Shown here piece by piece: positions 17,601 to 26,825 of a DNA stretch of 64,000 nt. Every line of letters starts with the position of its first letter. Position 1 is the first letter of the stretch. The notes beneath the pieces are model-generated. The model saw nothing but the letters and a program-made list of their open reading frames with translations. It did no database searches and was not told the origin of the DNA. Origin of the DNA: Phycisphaerae bacterium. Its GTDB lineage: Bacteria; Chloroflexota; Anaerolineae; 4572-78; J111. The translations under genes were made by a program, and so were the position numbers. Where the stretch lies: NCBI GenBank assembly GCA_028285035.1, contig JANQQF010000036.1:62001-126000 (forward strand), read 5' to 3'.

Positions 17601-18848
17601 CCCGATGTGCGCGAGGTGATGGTGATGGCCCGCGAAGACACCCCCGGCGATCAACGCCTCGCTGCATATGTGGTGCTTAACAGTGAAACGTCCCCCACGG
17701 TTGATGTCTGGCGCTCATTTTTGGCGGATAAATTGCCTGATTACATGATCCCCTCTGCCTTTGTGACATTAGACCAGTTTCCTCTAACCATCAATGGCAA
17801 AATTGATCGGCGAGCGCTCCCCGTGCCAGAAGCTAGCCGGGATGCCCTGGTGACTGAGTTTGTGGAACCTCGTACGCCGCAGGAAGTGCAAATGGTTCAA
17901 GTGTGGCGAGATATTTTGGATGTTGAAGAGGTGGGCATTCACGATAACTTCTTTGATTTGGGGGGGCACTCAATGCTGGCGGTGCGGCTCATCACCCAGA
18001 TTGAAGCCATCACCGGGACAAAGATTTCCCTAGCGGCTCTGTTCCAGGCACCTACCGTGGCCCAGTTGGTCGAGATGATTGATGATGAGGAAGAAATCGC
18101 CTTGACCAGCAAAGCGTTGGTCGCTTTACGAGCGCAGGGTAGTCAAGCACCTTTGTTCTGTATGCCTGGCAATCTGGGCAATGTTTTTACAGATCTACAG
18201 TATATGCTCAAATATCTGACCCCAGATCGACCCTTTTACGCCTTTCAGGATAGTGCTGATGTGCCGACAATGGTTGAAGATGTGGCTAGCTACTATATCG
18301 ATCAACTGCGGGAAGTGCAGCCTGAAGGCCCCTATTATATCGCCGGTATCTGTTCAGGCGGGACGGTGGCCTACGAAATGGCCCAGCAACTACAGGCCCA
18401 AAACCAAGAGGTTGAATTTTTGGGCCTAATTGAGCCGTCTTCTCCGTCAGGCGGAATGATTAAATCATATCTCCAATTGGCCCGCACCGTCCTGCCGCGG
18501 GCGATGCGCCGATTCACCCATCACTCAGATACATTGCAGGATTTATCAGCGGAGGAACAACGAGATTATTTGAAGTTGAAGATGAAAGTGGTCACCAATA
18601 CCTGGGCGGTTAAACGCTACATTCCTCAGGCTTATTCGGGTAAAGTCGATCTCTTTTTGACTTGGCCAAGTCTCAGTTCCCCTACTGGCAATCAACTGAA
18701 ATGGGGTAATTTGGCCACGGAAGGGGCTGAGGTCCATCAAATTATCGGATCACACAATACTATTACTGGGAACGATGACACGGAGATCGTGGAAGAGGAT
18801 ATGCGGGTATTGACTGAGAAGTTGAATGCTCGTTTGTCGCAGTTTTAA
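14700..18848 (+). CDS. NRPS terminal module TubC-C-A(Thr)-PCP-TE
   Basis: 1382 aa. Residues 1-50 are a TubC-type docking domain, about 80-500 a C domain (HHLAGDG near 214), about 530-1050 an A domain, about 1065-1135 a PCP (DNFFDLGGHSMLA) and about 1145-1382 a thioesterase (TE). The A pocket threads as DFWNIGMVHK, which is the standard threonine code, so Thr is predicted with good confidence. The TE nucleophile elbow is GICSGG, with Cys1218 where most NRPS TEs have Ser, and a His follows in GSH near the C-terminus. The usual Asp region reads LIEPSSP, so the third residue of the triad is unclear. A TE marks the end of an assembly line and releases the peptide by hydrolysis or cyclisation. The next gene begins about 16 bp downstream and is a damaged copy of this architecture. 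Confidence 0.94.
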   Translation: MNVAEFIHELSLKNVELWVDEGKLKFRAPKGAMSPKQLLLLKQHKADILTYLQQQRSSPTVEAAPPLPPPTTIPRRAQQSPVPLSYIQEGVWYTEQLQPGLATYNILSAHRLRGPLDVGALEESLAFIVQRHETLRTSVAIIDGEPQQIIHPTVDFALEPLDLRHLPAEEREAQLPDLLNLDAHLPLDLEHAPMMRATLIYLDTEDHILSLTVHHLAGDGWSFGVLRKELVACYAAFRQGETPQLPNLPIQYADFSEWQRERLQGDELENQLSFWRDRLGDDPAPLQLPTDHPRPTWPTYRGRRHKFIIPETLLTGIKELSRKQNTTLFMTLLAAYKVLLYRYSQQEDILVGTPIANRNRLETEGLIGFLANTLVLRTDLAGNPSFLELLKRVRQMSLETFAHHEIPFETVVKSLKPTRDMTYTPFFQTMFVLQNFREQAFDLEGVTAEPCQIDRRTAKFDLTLTIFEKAGQLEIMFEYSTELYEPETIERMADHWQMLLNEVIANPDQPIDQLNLLTEAERHQILSVWNNIERIYPADQPIQQWFETQVEKAPEAVAVTYENVSLTYGDLNQRANQVAHYLQTQGAKPGDLIGLCVERSPDMIVAILGILKAGAAYLPLDPSVPATRMSFILEDAEATILLTQRSLMGVVADYKGQIIQLDQDWATIAASDGANLPIQNTSDDLAYVIYTSGSTGKPKGVLVTHANVIRLFTATDDWYHFKADDVWTLFHSYAFDFSVWEIWGALLYGGRLVIVPYLISRSPDDFYKLLVAERVTVLNQTPSAFRQLIQAETLVGQSPDLALRYVIFGGEALEMQSLKLWYERHGDQTPQLVNMYGITETTVHVTYRPLSMADLNSGSVVGGPIPDLQVYILDAHQQPVPVGVVGEMYVGGSGVSNGYHQRPELNAERFIPDPFNPDPDARLYRSGDLARYLADGDIEYLGRIDHQVQLRGFRIELGEIESNLAQHPDVREVMVMAREDTPGDQRLAAYVVLNSETSPTVDVWRSFLADKLPDYMIPSAFVTLDQFPLTINGKIDRRALPVPEASRDALVTEFVEPRTPQEVQMVQVWRDILDVEEVGIHDNFFDLGGHSMLAVRLITQIEAITGTKISLAALFQAPTVAQLVEMIDDEEEIALTSKALVALRAQGSQAPLFCMPGNLGNVFTDLQYMLKYLTPDRPFYAFQDSADVPTMVEDVASYYIDQLREVQPEGPYYIAGICSGGTVAYEMAQQLQAQNQEVEFLGLIEPSSPSGGMIKSYLQLARTVLPRAMRRFTHHSDTLQDLSAEEQRDYLKLKMKVVTNTWAVKRYIPQAYSGKVDLFLTWPSLSSPTGNQLKWGNLATEGAEVHQIIGSHNTITGNDDTEIVEEDMRVLTEKLNARLSQF

Positions 18849-18863
18849 TAGGGATAATTATTG

Positions 18864-21800
18864 GTGAATATAGCTGAACTGTTACAGAGTTTGTCACAGC
18901 AAAATATTGAGTTGTGGATCGAAGAGGACAAGCTTAGATTTCGGGCACCTAAAGGGGCCTTATCTCCAGAACAGCGGATGCTGCTTAAACAACATAAGGC
19001 GGAGATTCTGACCCACTTGCAGCAGGAGAAAGCAAGCACCCCCGCTGAGGCAGCTATACCACCAGTAACAACATCATCTATCCCGCGTCGCGTCCAACAG
19101 ACACCGGTTCCCTTAAGCTATATTCAGGAAGGGATATGGTACACTGAGCAATTTCAGCCGGGTTTAGCTACCTACAATATACCCCTTGCGTTTCGTTTAC
19201 GTGGTCCGCTGGATATCTCGGCTTTAGAGCAAAGCTTGGCGTATCTCATCAAACGGCATGAAACGTTAAGAACGGCTTTTACATTGATCGAGGGTAAACC
19301 CCAACAGATTATCCATTCAACCGTTAATTTTGCCCTTAAATCGCTTGATCTACGTCATTTGCCCGCTGAGGACGCGTGAAGCTCAATTGCCCGATCTGAT
19401 TAATGAGGATGCGCATTTACTTTTTGATTTAGAACACGCACCTTTGCTGCGAGCGACAGAAACGCCAGAAGCTATTGCCGTGGTGTATGATGCGGAACGG
19501 TTCAGTTACGCAGAGTTGAATGCGAAAGCGAACCAATTGGCCCACTATTTACAGGAAATGGGGGTTGTCCCTGATGTTTTGGTGGGCCTTTGTGTTAAGC
19601 GATCTGTTGAGATGGTCATCGGTTTATTAGGTGTTCTGAAGGCAGGCGGGGCTTATGTACCGATTGATCCCGAATATCCGCCAGACCGTTTAGCCTATAT
19701 GTTGGAAGATGCCAATGTAACGGTGCTGTTGACACAGGAAAAATTACTGAACCAACTGCCCAACCATAACGCGCCCACACTTTGCCTGGATCATGATTGG
19801 CCCACCCTCAGCCAATACCCAACGGCTGCACCCGTCAGTTCGGTTTCAGGAGACAATTTGGCTTATGTGATTTACACCTCCGGCTCGACGGGCAAGCCCA
19901 AAGGCGCAATGATCCCCCATCGGGCCATTGCCAACCACATGGCCTGGATGCAAGATATGTTTCCATTGGTCGAATCAGATCGTGTTCTGCAAAAAACGCC
20001 ATTTAGTTTTGATGCCTCGGTTTGGGAATTTTACGCGCCCTTATTGGCTGGTGCCCAGTTGGTCATCGCCAAGCCAGAGGGGCAGCGGGACCCATCATAC
20101 CTTGTCCAGCAGATTATTGAGCAAAAGATCACGGTACTGCAACTGGTTCCTTCATTGCTTTCGGCCCTGCTAGATGTGAAATGCTTTGCAGATTGTGTCA
20201 GCTTAAAACGGGTGTTCTGTGGCGGTGAAGCGTTGTCGGGCGAACTCCGCCGACACTTTTTTCATCGCTTACCCTCGACCCGTTTGTTTAACCTGTACGG
20301 TCCGGCTGAAGCGACCATCGACACTACCGTTTGGGAATGTTATCAAACGGATCAGCGGGTCAATGTACCCATTGGTCGCCCGATTGCGAATATACAAACG
20401 TATGTCTTAGATCACAATATGCAACCAGTCCCTATCGGTATACCCGGTGAGCTGTATATTGGCGGGGCAGGGGTGGGGCGGGGGTATCATCATCGACCAG
20501 CCTTGACCGCAGAGCGGTTTATTGATAACATTTTTAGTGAAATCCCTGATCAGTGTCTTTACAAAACCGGCGATTTGGTTCGATATTTGCCCGATGGTGC
20601 CCTTGAATTTTTGGGTCGTATTGACCATCAAGTAAAAGTGCGGGGCATGCGAATTGAGTTGGGCGAAATTGAGGCTGTGCTAAAGCAACATCCAGCAGTG
20701 CGCGATGTGGTGGTCATTGTTTGGAAAGATGACCGAGGCGATGGGCGGTTAGTGGCGTATCTGGCTTTGCATCAGAGCGAAAAGAACATCATCAGTGAGA
20801 TACGTGATTTTGCCCAACAACAATTGCCGAATTATATGATTCCGTCTGCCTTTATGGTACTTGAGGCGTTGCCGCTGAATCTAAGTGGCAAAATAAATCG
20901 CCGAGCGTTGCCCACGCCAGAGATCACCCGCTCGGAGGTCATCGAGTTTGTGGCTCCGGCCAGCCCCCTTGAAATCATGCTGGCTGAGATATGGCAAGAT
21001 ATTCTGGGGATCGACCAAATTGGGATAGATGATAACTTTTTTGATTTGGGAGGGCATTCATTGTTGGCGGTGCGGCTCATCACCCGCATTGAGGCTCAGA
21101 TTGGTAAAAAAATTCCCTTGGCGACCCTCTTTCAATTCCCCACCATCGCTCAACTTGTTGAATTGATTGATGATGAGTCAGAAGCAGCCTTGACCAGCAA
21201 AGCAATTGTTGCTTTACGGGCGCAAGGGAGCCAGCCGCCCTTGTTCTGTATGCCTGGTAATTTGGGCAATGTCTTTACCGATTTACAGTATATCCTCAAA
21301 TATCTGGCCTCGGATCGACCTTTTTACGCCTTTCAGGATGGTGCTGATGTGCCGACAAAGATTGAAGATATCGCCCACTACTATGTTAACCAACTGCGAG
21401 AAGTGCAGCCTGAAGGTCCTTATTACATCGCTGGCATCTGTTCCGGTGGGGTGATCGCCTATGAGATAGCTCAACAGCTACAAGCCCAAAATCAAACGGT
21501 TGAACTGTTGGCCTTGATCGAGCCGTCTTCGCCTTCAAAAGGGACAGTCAAATCATATCTCCAATTGGCTGGTAGCCTCTTACCTCGGGCGATGCGGCGG
21601 TTCACCCATCACTCGGATAACTTGCAGGACTTATCAGCGGATGAACAAAAAGATTACCTGCGGCTGAAGATGAAAGTGGTCACCAATACCTGGGCGGTTA
21701 AGCGTTATGTTCCCGAAAGTTATTCGGGTAAAGTTGATCTCTTTTTAACCCGGTCCAGTCTCAGTTCACCGACGAAGGATCAATTGAGATGGGGCGACTT

Positions 21801-21930
21801 TGCCACAGAAGGGGCCGAGATTCATCAGATTAGCGGAACACACGATTCTATTGTCGGGAATAATGATGTGGAAATTGGGGAAGACGATATGCGGGTGTTA
21901 ACTGAGAAGTTGAATATGTGTTTAAAATAA
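18864..21930 (+). pseudogene. Broken NRPS terminal module TubC-(truncated C)-A(Gln)-PCP-TE
   Basis: A paralogue of the preceding gene, starting at GTG 18864 (AGGGA 9 bp upstream; aligns with the paralogue start). The first frame covers the TubC docking domain and the start of the C domain and stops at TGA 19377-19379. The same protein continues in another frame (REAQLPDLINEDAHL), so about one extra base lies near 19373. After HAPLLRAT (about 19456) the sequence jumps to the start of the A domain (ETPEAIAVVY), removing most of the C domain including HHxxxDG. The rest is intact and open to 21930: an A domain with pocket DAWQFGLIDK, which I recall as a glutamine code, a PCP (DNFFDLGGHSLLA) and a TE with GICSGG. 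The 3' part could still be translated from an internal start. Assembly collapse between near-identical modules is the alternative explanation. Confidence 0.85.
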
Positions 21931-22051
21931 ACTCCGAGTAATACTAAGGCAAGAAATTTAATACGTGGAAAAACGAGAGATAGCTTGTTGACAATTGAGG
22001 CTGTCTCTTTTAACGTTAGGTAAGTACTGCACAAAAACATTGAGGATTGGT

Positions 22052-22412
22052 ATGAATATTAAACAAATCAGTCTTGGTATACTGGTACTTGCTGGAATCG
22101 CTGCAATCGTTGGCGGCTTTATTTAACTTCTTTGTGCCGTTAGAAACACTTCTAGGGCAAAATTGGTGGCTAAAAGTAATTCTTGGTGGGTTTGTCATTA
22201 CCCTGCCTCTATTTTTTGCTGGCATAATCTTTGCCATATCACTTAAGAAAACAACGAATGTTGAAGTTGCCTTTGGCTCTAATTTGTTGGGTGCTGTTTT
22301 AGGTGGTCTGTTAGAGTATTCCTCCTTGGTCATTGGCTTGAGTAATATTTTTTTACTCGCTTTGGTCAGGTATATTGGCTCATACATCGCCTTGCGCCAG
22401 CGAATTGAGTAA
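22052..22412 (+). pseudogene. Fragment of a polytopic membrane protein, frameshifted
   Basis: An ATG at 22052 with GAGG upstream opens 24 hydrophobic codons (MNIKQISLGILVLAGIAAIV) and stops at TAA. The overlapping frame from 22074 to 22412 then encodes further membrane helices with FGSNLLGAVLGGLLEY near the C-terminus. That pattern is, from memory, the end of the membrane portion of spermidine-synthase-like proteins common in Chloroflexota. Together they look like the C-terminal remnant of a larger membrane protein with one frameshift in the overlap. Alternatively, 22074-22412 could be a genuine small membrane protein of 112 aa. Confidence 0.5.
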
Positions 22413-22604
22413 GGCTTTTCCAAGAATTAAATTAGACAAATAAAGTAACAAGAAACGATCAGCTAGAGAGCATTGACCTTCAGCGGAAAAGCTAAAGGAA
22501 GTTCTACAGACAGGTTGCTGACTTATTTATCTGTTTCGATCGATCTTCTCTTTTACCTATCTATTTTCTTGGAACTTCCTAACTGAATGCCCTCACTCGA
22601 TTGC

Positions 22605-22633
22605 TTCACATTTTGAGCATAGTGTACTATAAT
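22605..22633 (+). promoter_or_regulatory. Sigma70-type promoter
   Basis: TTCACA (22605-22610), a 17-bp spacer and TATAAT (22628-22633), placed 26 bp before the GTG start at 22660. This is the best promoter match in the window. An inverted pair AGGAAGTTC/GAACTTCCT (near 22498 and 22572) lies upstream. Confidence 0.7.
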
Positions 22634-22659
22634 CGCTCTATCAAATTTTGAGGGTGATC

Positions 22660-23604
22660 GTGCCAGACTGGGTTACACATCTAGGGACAACTTATCTTGT
22701 GGCCCAGGGGACACTCAAAGTAAATACCGGGGTGAGTCGGTGGTTAGCATGGCGCCATTTATTGCTGGGGGCTGTGCTACCGGATACGACCCGATTTACC
22801 ATTGTTTTGGTTGATATTCTGGATTGGCCGGCCATTCCAACCTTTACGTATTTTATCCCTTTCCACAGTTTACTGATCGTCAGTATCTTGGCTGGCGCGA
22901 TTGCTTTGCTAATCCCTCTAGGGACACAACAAATCTGGTCCCGTGCTTTTGGCTGGCTTATGATTGGAGCAGTGTTCCATTTTGTTTTGGATGAGGTCGA
23001 TGGACTTATCGGCTGCGGTAGCACCTTTCTCTATCCGGTCTATCACGGTAAACTTTTCTCTGGCTGGGATAGTGAGGGTGGGTTTGCCCTATTCCTGCTG
23101 GTCGTATCGGCCATTGTTATCGGTTTTGCGTTAAGTCAACGAGCAAAATGGCCAAAATTATCATTTTGCCTGACTTGGCAGCGCTTGCTTGGCGCCTCAG
23201 GCCTTGTCATCATCGCGCTTTTGACTCCGTTGCTCTTTCAAACTTGGATGATTGAACAAAATGCGTATTATTTGGGTTTTGTGACCCACCCCGCTTCGTT
23301 TCAGGGACAGACCGTTGAACTCTGTTTTAGTGAGGTCATTGAGACTGATCCACCTACGATAGAAGAATTTGATTTGCCATTTGTTTTACAAACCGATCAA
23401 GGATTTACCTTGGGCGAGTGGGTCAGTGTGCGGGGCGTTTATCAAGATGATGTAATTCAGCCAACGGCCCTGATCCGCCATCGGAGTTTTTCGGATTTAG
23501 TTTTGTCCCTAGTTGCTGCGGTTACGTTACTTTTCTTGTTGTTTGATCGACGTAATATTGATGATGTGTTGCAATGGGTTGCCCAATTTAAATCGAATTA
23601 TTGA
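22660..23604 (+). CDS. Integral membrane protein, YdjM-like metal-dependent hydrolase type
   Basis: 314 aa from GTG 22660, chosen because GAGG lies 6 bp upstream; a TTG at 22648 would extend it by 4 residues. The N-terminus has THLG, then WRHLLLGAVLPD, FHSLLIV and AVFHFVLDEVDG. This spacing of His and Asp residues within membrane helices recalls the YdjM/LexA-regulated membrane hydrolase group (PF04307-like). About six hydrophobic segments are visible. Residues about 220-285 form a soluble beta-rich insert (GQTVELCFSEVIE...GEWVSVRGVYQDD) that resembles an OB-fold, and a last helix follows. The family assignment is tentative and the substrate is unknown. It is the first gene after a good promoter. 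Confidence 0.7.
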   Translation: MPDWVTHLGTTYLVAQGTLKVNTGVSRWLAWRHLLLGAVLPDTTRFTIVLVDILDWPAIPTFTYFIPFHSLLIVSILAGAIALLIPLGTQQIWSRAFGWLMIGAVFHFVLDEVDGLIGCGSTFLYPVYHGKLFSGWDSEGGFALFLLVVSAIVIGFALSQRAKWPKLSFCLTWQRLLGASGLVIIALLTPLLFQTWMIEQNAYYLGFVTHPASFQGQTVELCFSEVIETDPPTIEEFDLPFVLQTDQGFTLGEWVSVRGVYQDDVIQPTALIRHRSFSDLVLSLVAAVTLLFLLFDRRNIDDVLQWVAQFKSNY

Positions 23605-23676
23605 TTTATCGAAAATGTCAGGGTTTTTAGTGATCGCTGACTACTATAGACTGAACACTTTTACTGGAGGTATGAA

Positions 23677-23886
23677 ATGAACGTTGAACCCCAACATAGG
23701 CGGGGCATTCTGATTGGTGCCTTAATCGGCGCGTTGGTTGGCGCAAGCGCCGCTTATCTATTGATAACGGCCCCCGCCGATGAGGGCAAAGAATTATCCC
23801 CCCTCAAGTCAAAAGATTTGTTGGATCTAACAAATACTGCCACAAAATTATTGCGCCAGCTAGACTCGGTGCGTCATAAAACATAA
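23677..23886 (+). CDS. Small single-pass membrane protein (YtxH-like)
   Basis: 69 aa with GGAGG upstream of the ATG. Residues 8-28 form one Gly/Ala-rich transmembrane helix (GILIGALIGALVGASAAYLL) with the small-residue spacing of glycine zippers. A charged, probably helical tail with KLLRQLDSV follows. This is typical of small YtxH-like envelope proteins, but no specific role can be assigned. It lies 27 bp before argG. Confidence 0.7.
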   Translation: MNVEPQHRRGILIGALIGALVGASAAYLLITAPADEGKELSPLKSKDLLDLTNTATKLLRQLDSVRHKT

Positions 23887-23913
23887 ATTAACTTTAAGGA
23901 TAATGGAGTAAAG

Positions 23914-25194
23914 ATGCCTAAAACCAAAAAGCAAGAGCGATCTCAATATAAAAAAGTGGTCTTGGCCTATTCTGGCGGTCTTGATACCAGCGTTATCGTG
24001 CCCTGGCTGAAGAATAATTATGGCTGTGAAGTGATTTGTATGTGTGCGAATTTAGGGCAGGCTGAAGAAATCGATGGCTTGGAAGAAAAAGCCCTGGCCT
24101 CAGGGGCCAGCAAATGTTATGTGGAAGATTTGCGGGAAGAATTTATCGTTGATTATATCTTCCCTGCCTTGAGAGCTGGCGCGATTTATGAACGAAAATA
24201 TCTGCTTGGTACCAGTTTCGCTCGACCCATTATTGCCAAGCGACAGGTTGAGATTGCTGAGCTTGAAGGCGCTGATGGTCTAAGTCACGGCGCAACCGGT
24301 AAAGGCAACGACCAAGTCCGTTTTGAACTAACCTATCAAGCCCTCAACCCAAAATTACGCATTGTTGCCCCGTGGCGCGAGTGGGATATTCGTTCACGTG
24401 AGGATGCTCTAGATTACGCGATGGAGTACAATGTGCCAGTTGCTGCTACGGAAAAATCAATCTATAGCCGCGACCGAAATATCTGGCACCTTAGCCACGA
24501 AGGTGGTATTTTGGAAGATCCATGGAATGAGCCAGAAAAAGAGATGTACCAAATGTCTGTCGACCCAGAAGATGCCCCTAACGATCCAGAATATGTTGAG
24601 ATTGATTTTCAGGAAGGTATTCCGAAGAAGGTTAATGGTGTGGCACACGGGCCAATTTCGCTCATCGAAACGCTCAACGAAATTGGGGGGCGTCATGGGG
24701 TAGGCCGCATCGACATTGTGGAAAATCGCTTGGTCGGGATGAAGAGTCACGGTGTTTATGAAACACCGGGTGGCACCATTTTGGTTGAAGCCCATCAGGC
24801 CTTGGAGCAACTGTGTCTCGATAAATTGACTTTGCATTACAAAGAAATTGTGGCCCACAAATACGCCGAAATTGTTTACAACGGCCAATGGTTTACCCCA
24901 CTACGCGATGCCTTGGACGCCTTTGTTAATGTGACGCAGCGCAATATGACGGGCACCGTTCGGCTCAAATTGTACAAAGGTAACATTATTCTGGTTGGCC
25001 GTAAGTCTCCCTACAGCCTTTACCGCGAAGACTTCGCTACATTTGGCGAAGAAGACGTTTACAACCAGCAGGATGCAGAAGGCTTTATCAAGCTGTTCGG
25101 CTTACCGCTCAAAGTGAATGCGCTCCTCGATATCGAAGGCGTACGCCGTGGTCAGCACGAAGAGCCGGATTATAGTAAATTCAAACGGGATTAG
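23914..25194 (+). CDS. argG: Argininosuccinate synthase
   Basis: 426 aa, somewhat longer than the roughly 400 aa usual for the family because of a basic N-terminal extension. The ATP pyrophosphatase P-loop [13 protein letters not shown] is intact, followed by [13 protein letters not shown] and the citrulline/aspartate-binding region. The enzyme joins citrulline and aspartate using ATP in the urea-cycle part of arginine biosynthesis, in the cytoplasm. argH follows 209 bp downstream on the same strand, separated by a heptamer-word palindrome, so the two may be one operon or separately expressed. GGAG precedes the ATG. Confidence 0.98.
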   Translation: MPKTKKQERSQYKKVVLAYSGGLDTSVIVPWLKNNYGCEVICMCANLGQAEEIDGLEEKALASGASKCYVEDLREEFIVDYIFPALRAGAIYERKYLLGTSFARPIIAKRQVEIAELEGADGLSHGATGKGNDQVRFELTYQALNPKLRIVAPWREWDIRSREDALDYAMEYNVPVAATEKSIYSRDRNIWHLSHEGGILEDPWNEPEKEMYQMSVDPEDAPNDPEYVEIDFQEGIPKKVNGVAHGPISLIETLNEIGGRHGVGRIDIVENRLVGMKSHGVYETPGGTILVEAHQALEQLCLDKLTLHYKEIVAHKYAEIVYNGQWFTPLRDALDAFVNVTQRNMTGTVRLKLYKGNIILVGRKSPYSLYREDFATFGEEDVYNQQDAEGFIKLFGLPLKVNALLDIEGVRRGQHEEPDYSKFKRD

Positions 25195-25260
25195 TTAATC
25201 GCTAATTATTGTGCCTGTTTCAAGGAAATTAAAAATAAGTTAAGCGAACAACTGGTGTAT

Positions 25261-25330
25261 GTAATTGGTAATTAGTGAATTAGTAATTTCAATTTAAGTT
25301 GTCAATCGCTAATTACAAATTACCAATTAC
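25261..25330. repeat. Heptamer-word palindrome 3
   Basis: The left arm at 25261-25289 reads GTAATTG, GTAATTA, GTGAATTA, GTAATTT. The right arm (25304-25330), reverse-complemented, reads GTAATTG GTAATTT GTAATTA GCGATT. It lies in the argG-argH spacer and forms a long imperfect hairpin. Confidence 0.75.
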
Positions 25331-25403
25331 TTCAATTCAAGATGGCAAAAAGGCTCGCTATTCTTGTAGAAACAACCAATGACTCAAATTAGGTAGGTGA
25401 ACA

Positions 25404-26777
25404 ATGAGCCAGCTTTGGGGTGGTCGATTTAGCGGGACAACCGATGTCCTGATGCGGAAATTTAACGATAGTATTTACTTTGACGTGCGGCTGTGGGAAG
25501 CAGATTTGGATGGGAGTATGGCCTATGCCAAGGCTCTGGTCAAGGCCGGGGTGATTAGTGAGGAAGAGTCCGATGTCCTACAAGATGGCCTCGATCAAGT
25601 TCGGGCCGAGTTTGCCCAAAGTCAGTTTGAACTCAAAGCTGGTGATGAAGATATTCACTCAGCTGTCGAGCGACGGTTGAGTGAATTAGTGGGCGAGGTG
25701 TCGGGTAAGTTGCACACAGGCCGATCCCGCAACGACCAAGTCGCGACTGATACCCGCCTCTGGCTCAAACGAGAGATTGTCGCACTCCGTCAACATCTGG
25801 TTGATCTGCAGTCGGCCATTCTGGAGAAAGCCTCAGCCCATATCAATGTCATTATGCCCGGTTACACCCACTTGCAACAGGCCCAGCCCGTTCGATTTTC
25901 TCACTGGCTCTTGAGCTATGGCTGGATGTTTCAGCGGGACAAAGAGCGGCTAGATGACCTGACCAAGCGAGTCGATGTGCTGCCTCTAGGCAGTGGGGCG
26001 TTGTCCGGTAATCCCCTTGGCATCGACCGCGAATTCCTGCAAGTGGAGCTGGGCTTTTCAGCCACCTCAAACAACAGTATGGATGCGGTTGGCGACCGCG
26101 ATTACATCCTTGAATTTCTTAGTTGGGCCGCCATTCTTCAGGTCCATCTTAGTCGTCTCGCCGAGGATCTGATCATTTACACCAGCCTTGAATTTGGCTT
26201 TATGGAAATTGATGATGCCTACGCCACGGGGTCTAGCCTGATGCCCCAAAAGAAGAATGCTGACTCGATGGAATTGATTCGGGGGAAAACAGGTCGTGTC
26301 GTTGGCTCATTGACGGGTCTGTTGACCACCCTCAAAGGCACACCCTCAACCTACAATAAAGACTTCCAGGAAGACAAAGAGCCGATGTTTGATACGGTCG
26401 ACACCTTATTGATGACCATTCCGATTGCCACGGGTGTGGTCAGCACCCTCAAGGTGAACGAAAGTGCGATCTACGACGCAATGGACAGCACGATGATGGC
26501 CACCGAGCTGGCCGATTATCTGGTTGACAAAGGGATGGCCTTCCGCGACGCCCACCATCTCGTCGGCAAAATCGTCCAACAAGCGATGGCCCTCGGCCAA
26601 CCTCTCAATTCCTTTCCCCTCGCCGCCTACCGTCGCCACAGCGACCTCTTTGACCGCGACGTTCACTCCTGGCTCACCCTCAAGCGTACTGCTGATCGGC
26701 GCGAAAGTATTGGTGGGACGGGTGAAAACGCGATTAAGTATCAGATTGAGCAACTGAAGGCGAATGTTGATATGTAG
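25404..26777 (+). CDS. argH: Argininosuccinate lyase
   Basis: 457 aa, normal length. The fumarase/aspartase superfamily signature is present as GSSLMPQKKNAD, together with HTGRSRNDQVATD and the catalytic-His region GYTHLQQAQPVRFSHW. It splits argininosuccinate into arginine and fumarate, the last step of arginine synthesis. The N-terminal LWGGRFSG is typical. AGGTG lies ahead of the ATG. It pairs functionally with argG upstream, and argS lies at the far right of the window. Confidence 0.98.
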   Translation: MSQLWGGRFSGTTDVLMRKFNDSIYFDVRLWEADLDGSMAYAKALVKAGVISEEESDVLQDGLDQVRAEFAQSQFELKAGDEDIHSAVERRLSELVGEVSGKLHTGRSRNDQVATDTRLWLKREIVALRQHLVDLQSAILEKASAHINVIMPGYTHLQQAQPVRFSHWLLSYGWMFQRDKERLDDLTKRVDVLPLGSGALSGNPLGIDREFLQVELGFSATSNNSMDAVGDRDYILEFLSWAAILQVHLSRLAEDLIIYTSLEFGFMEIDDAYATGSSLMPQKKNADSMELIRGKTGRVVGSLTGLLTTLKGTPSTYNKDFQEDKEPMFDTVDTLLMTIPIATGVVSTLKVNESAIYDAMDSTMMATELADYLVDKGMAFRDAHHLVGKIVQQAMALGQPLNSFPLAAYRRHSDLFDRDVHSWLTLKRTADRRESIGGTGENAIKYQIEQLKANVDM

Positions 26778-26825
26778 CTTATCTGTCATTCGGCTCAAAA
26801 TGCATTTTTCTAAGTGGTGTAACGA

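Noticed and set aside
18864..19379. Independent 172-aa condensation-like protein
   Set aside because: It stops because of a frameshift; the next frame continues the same domain, so it is part of a broken gene.
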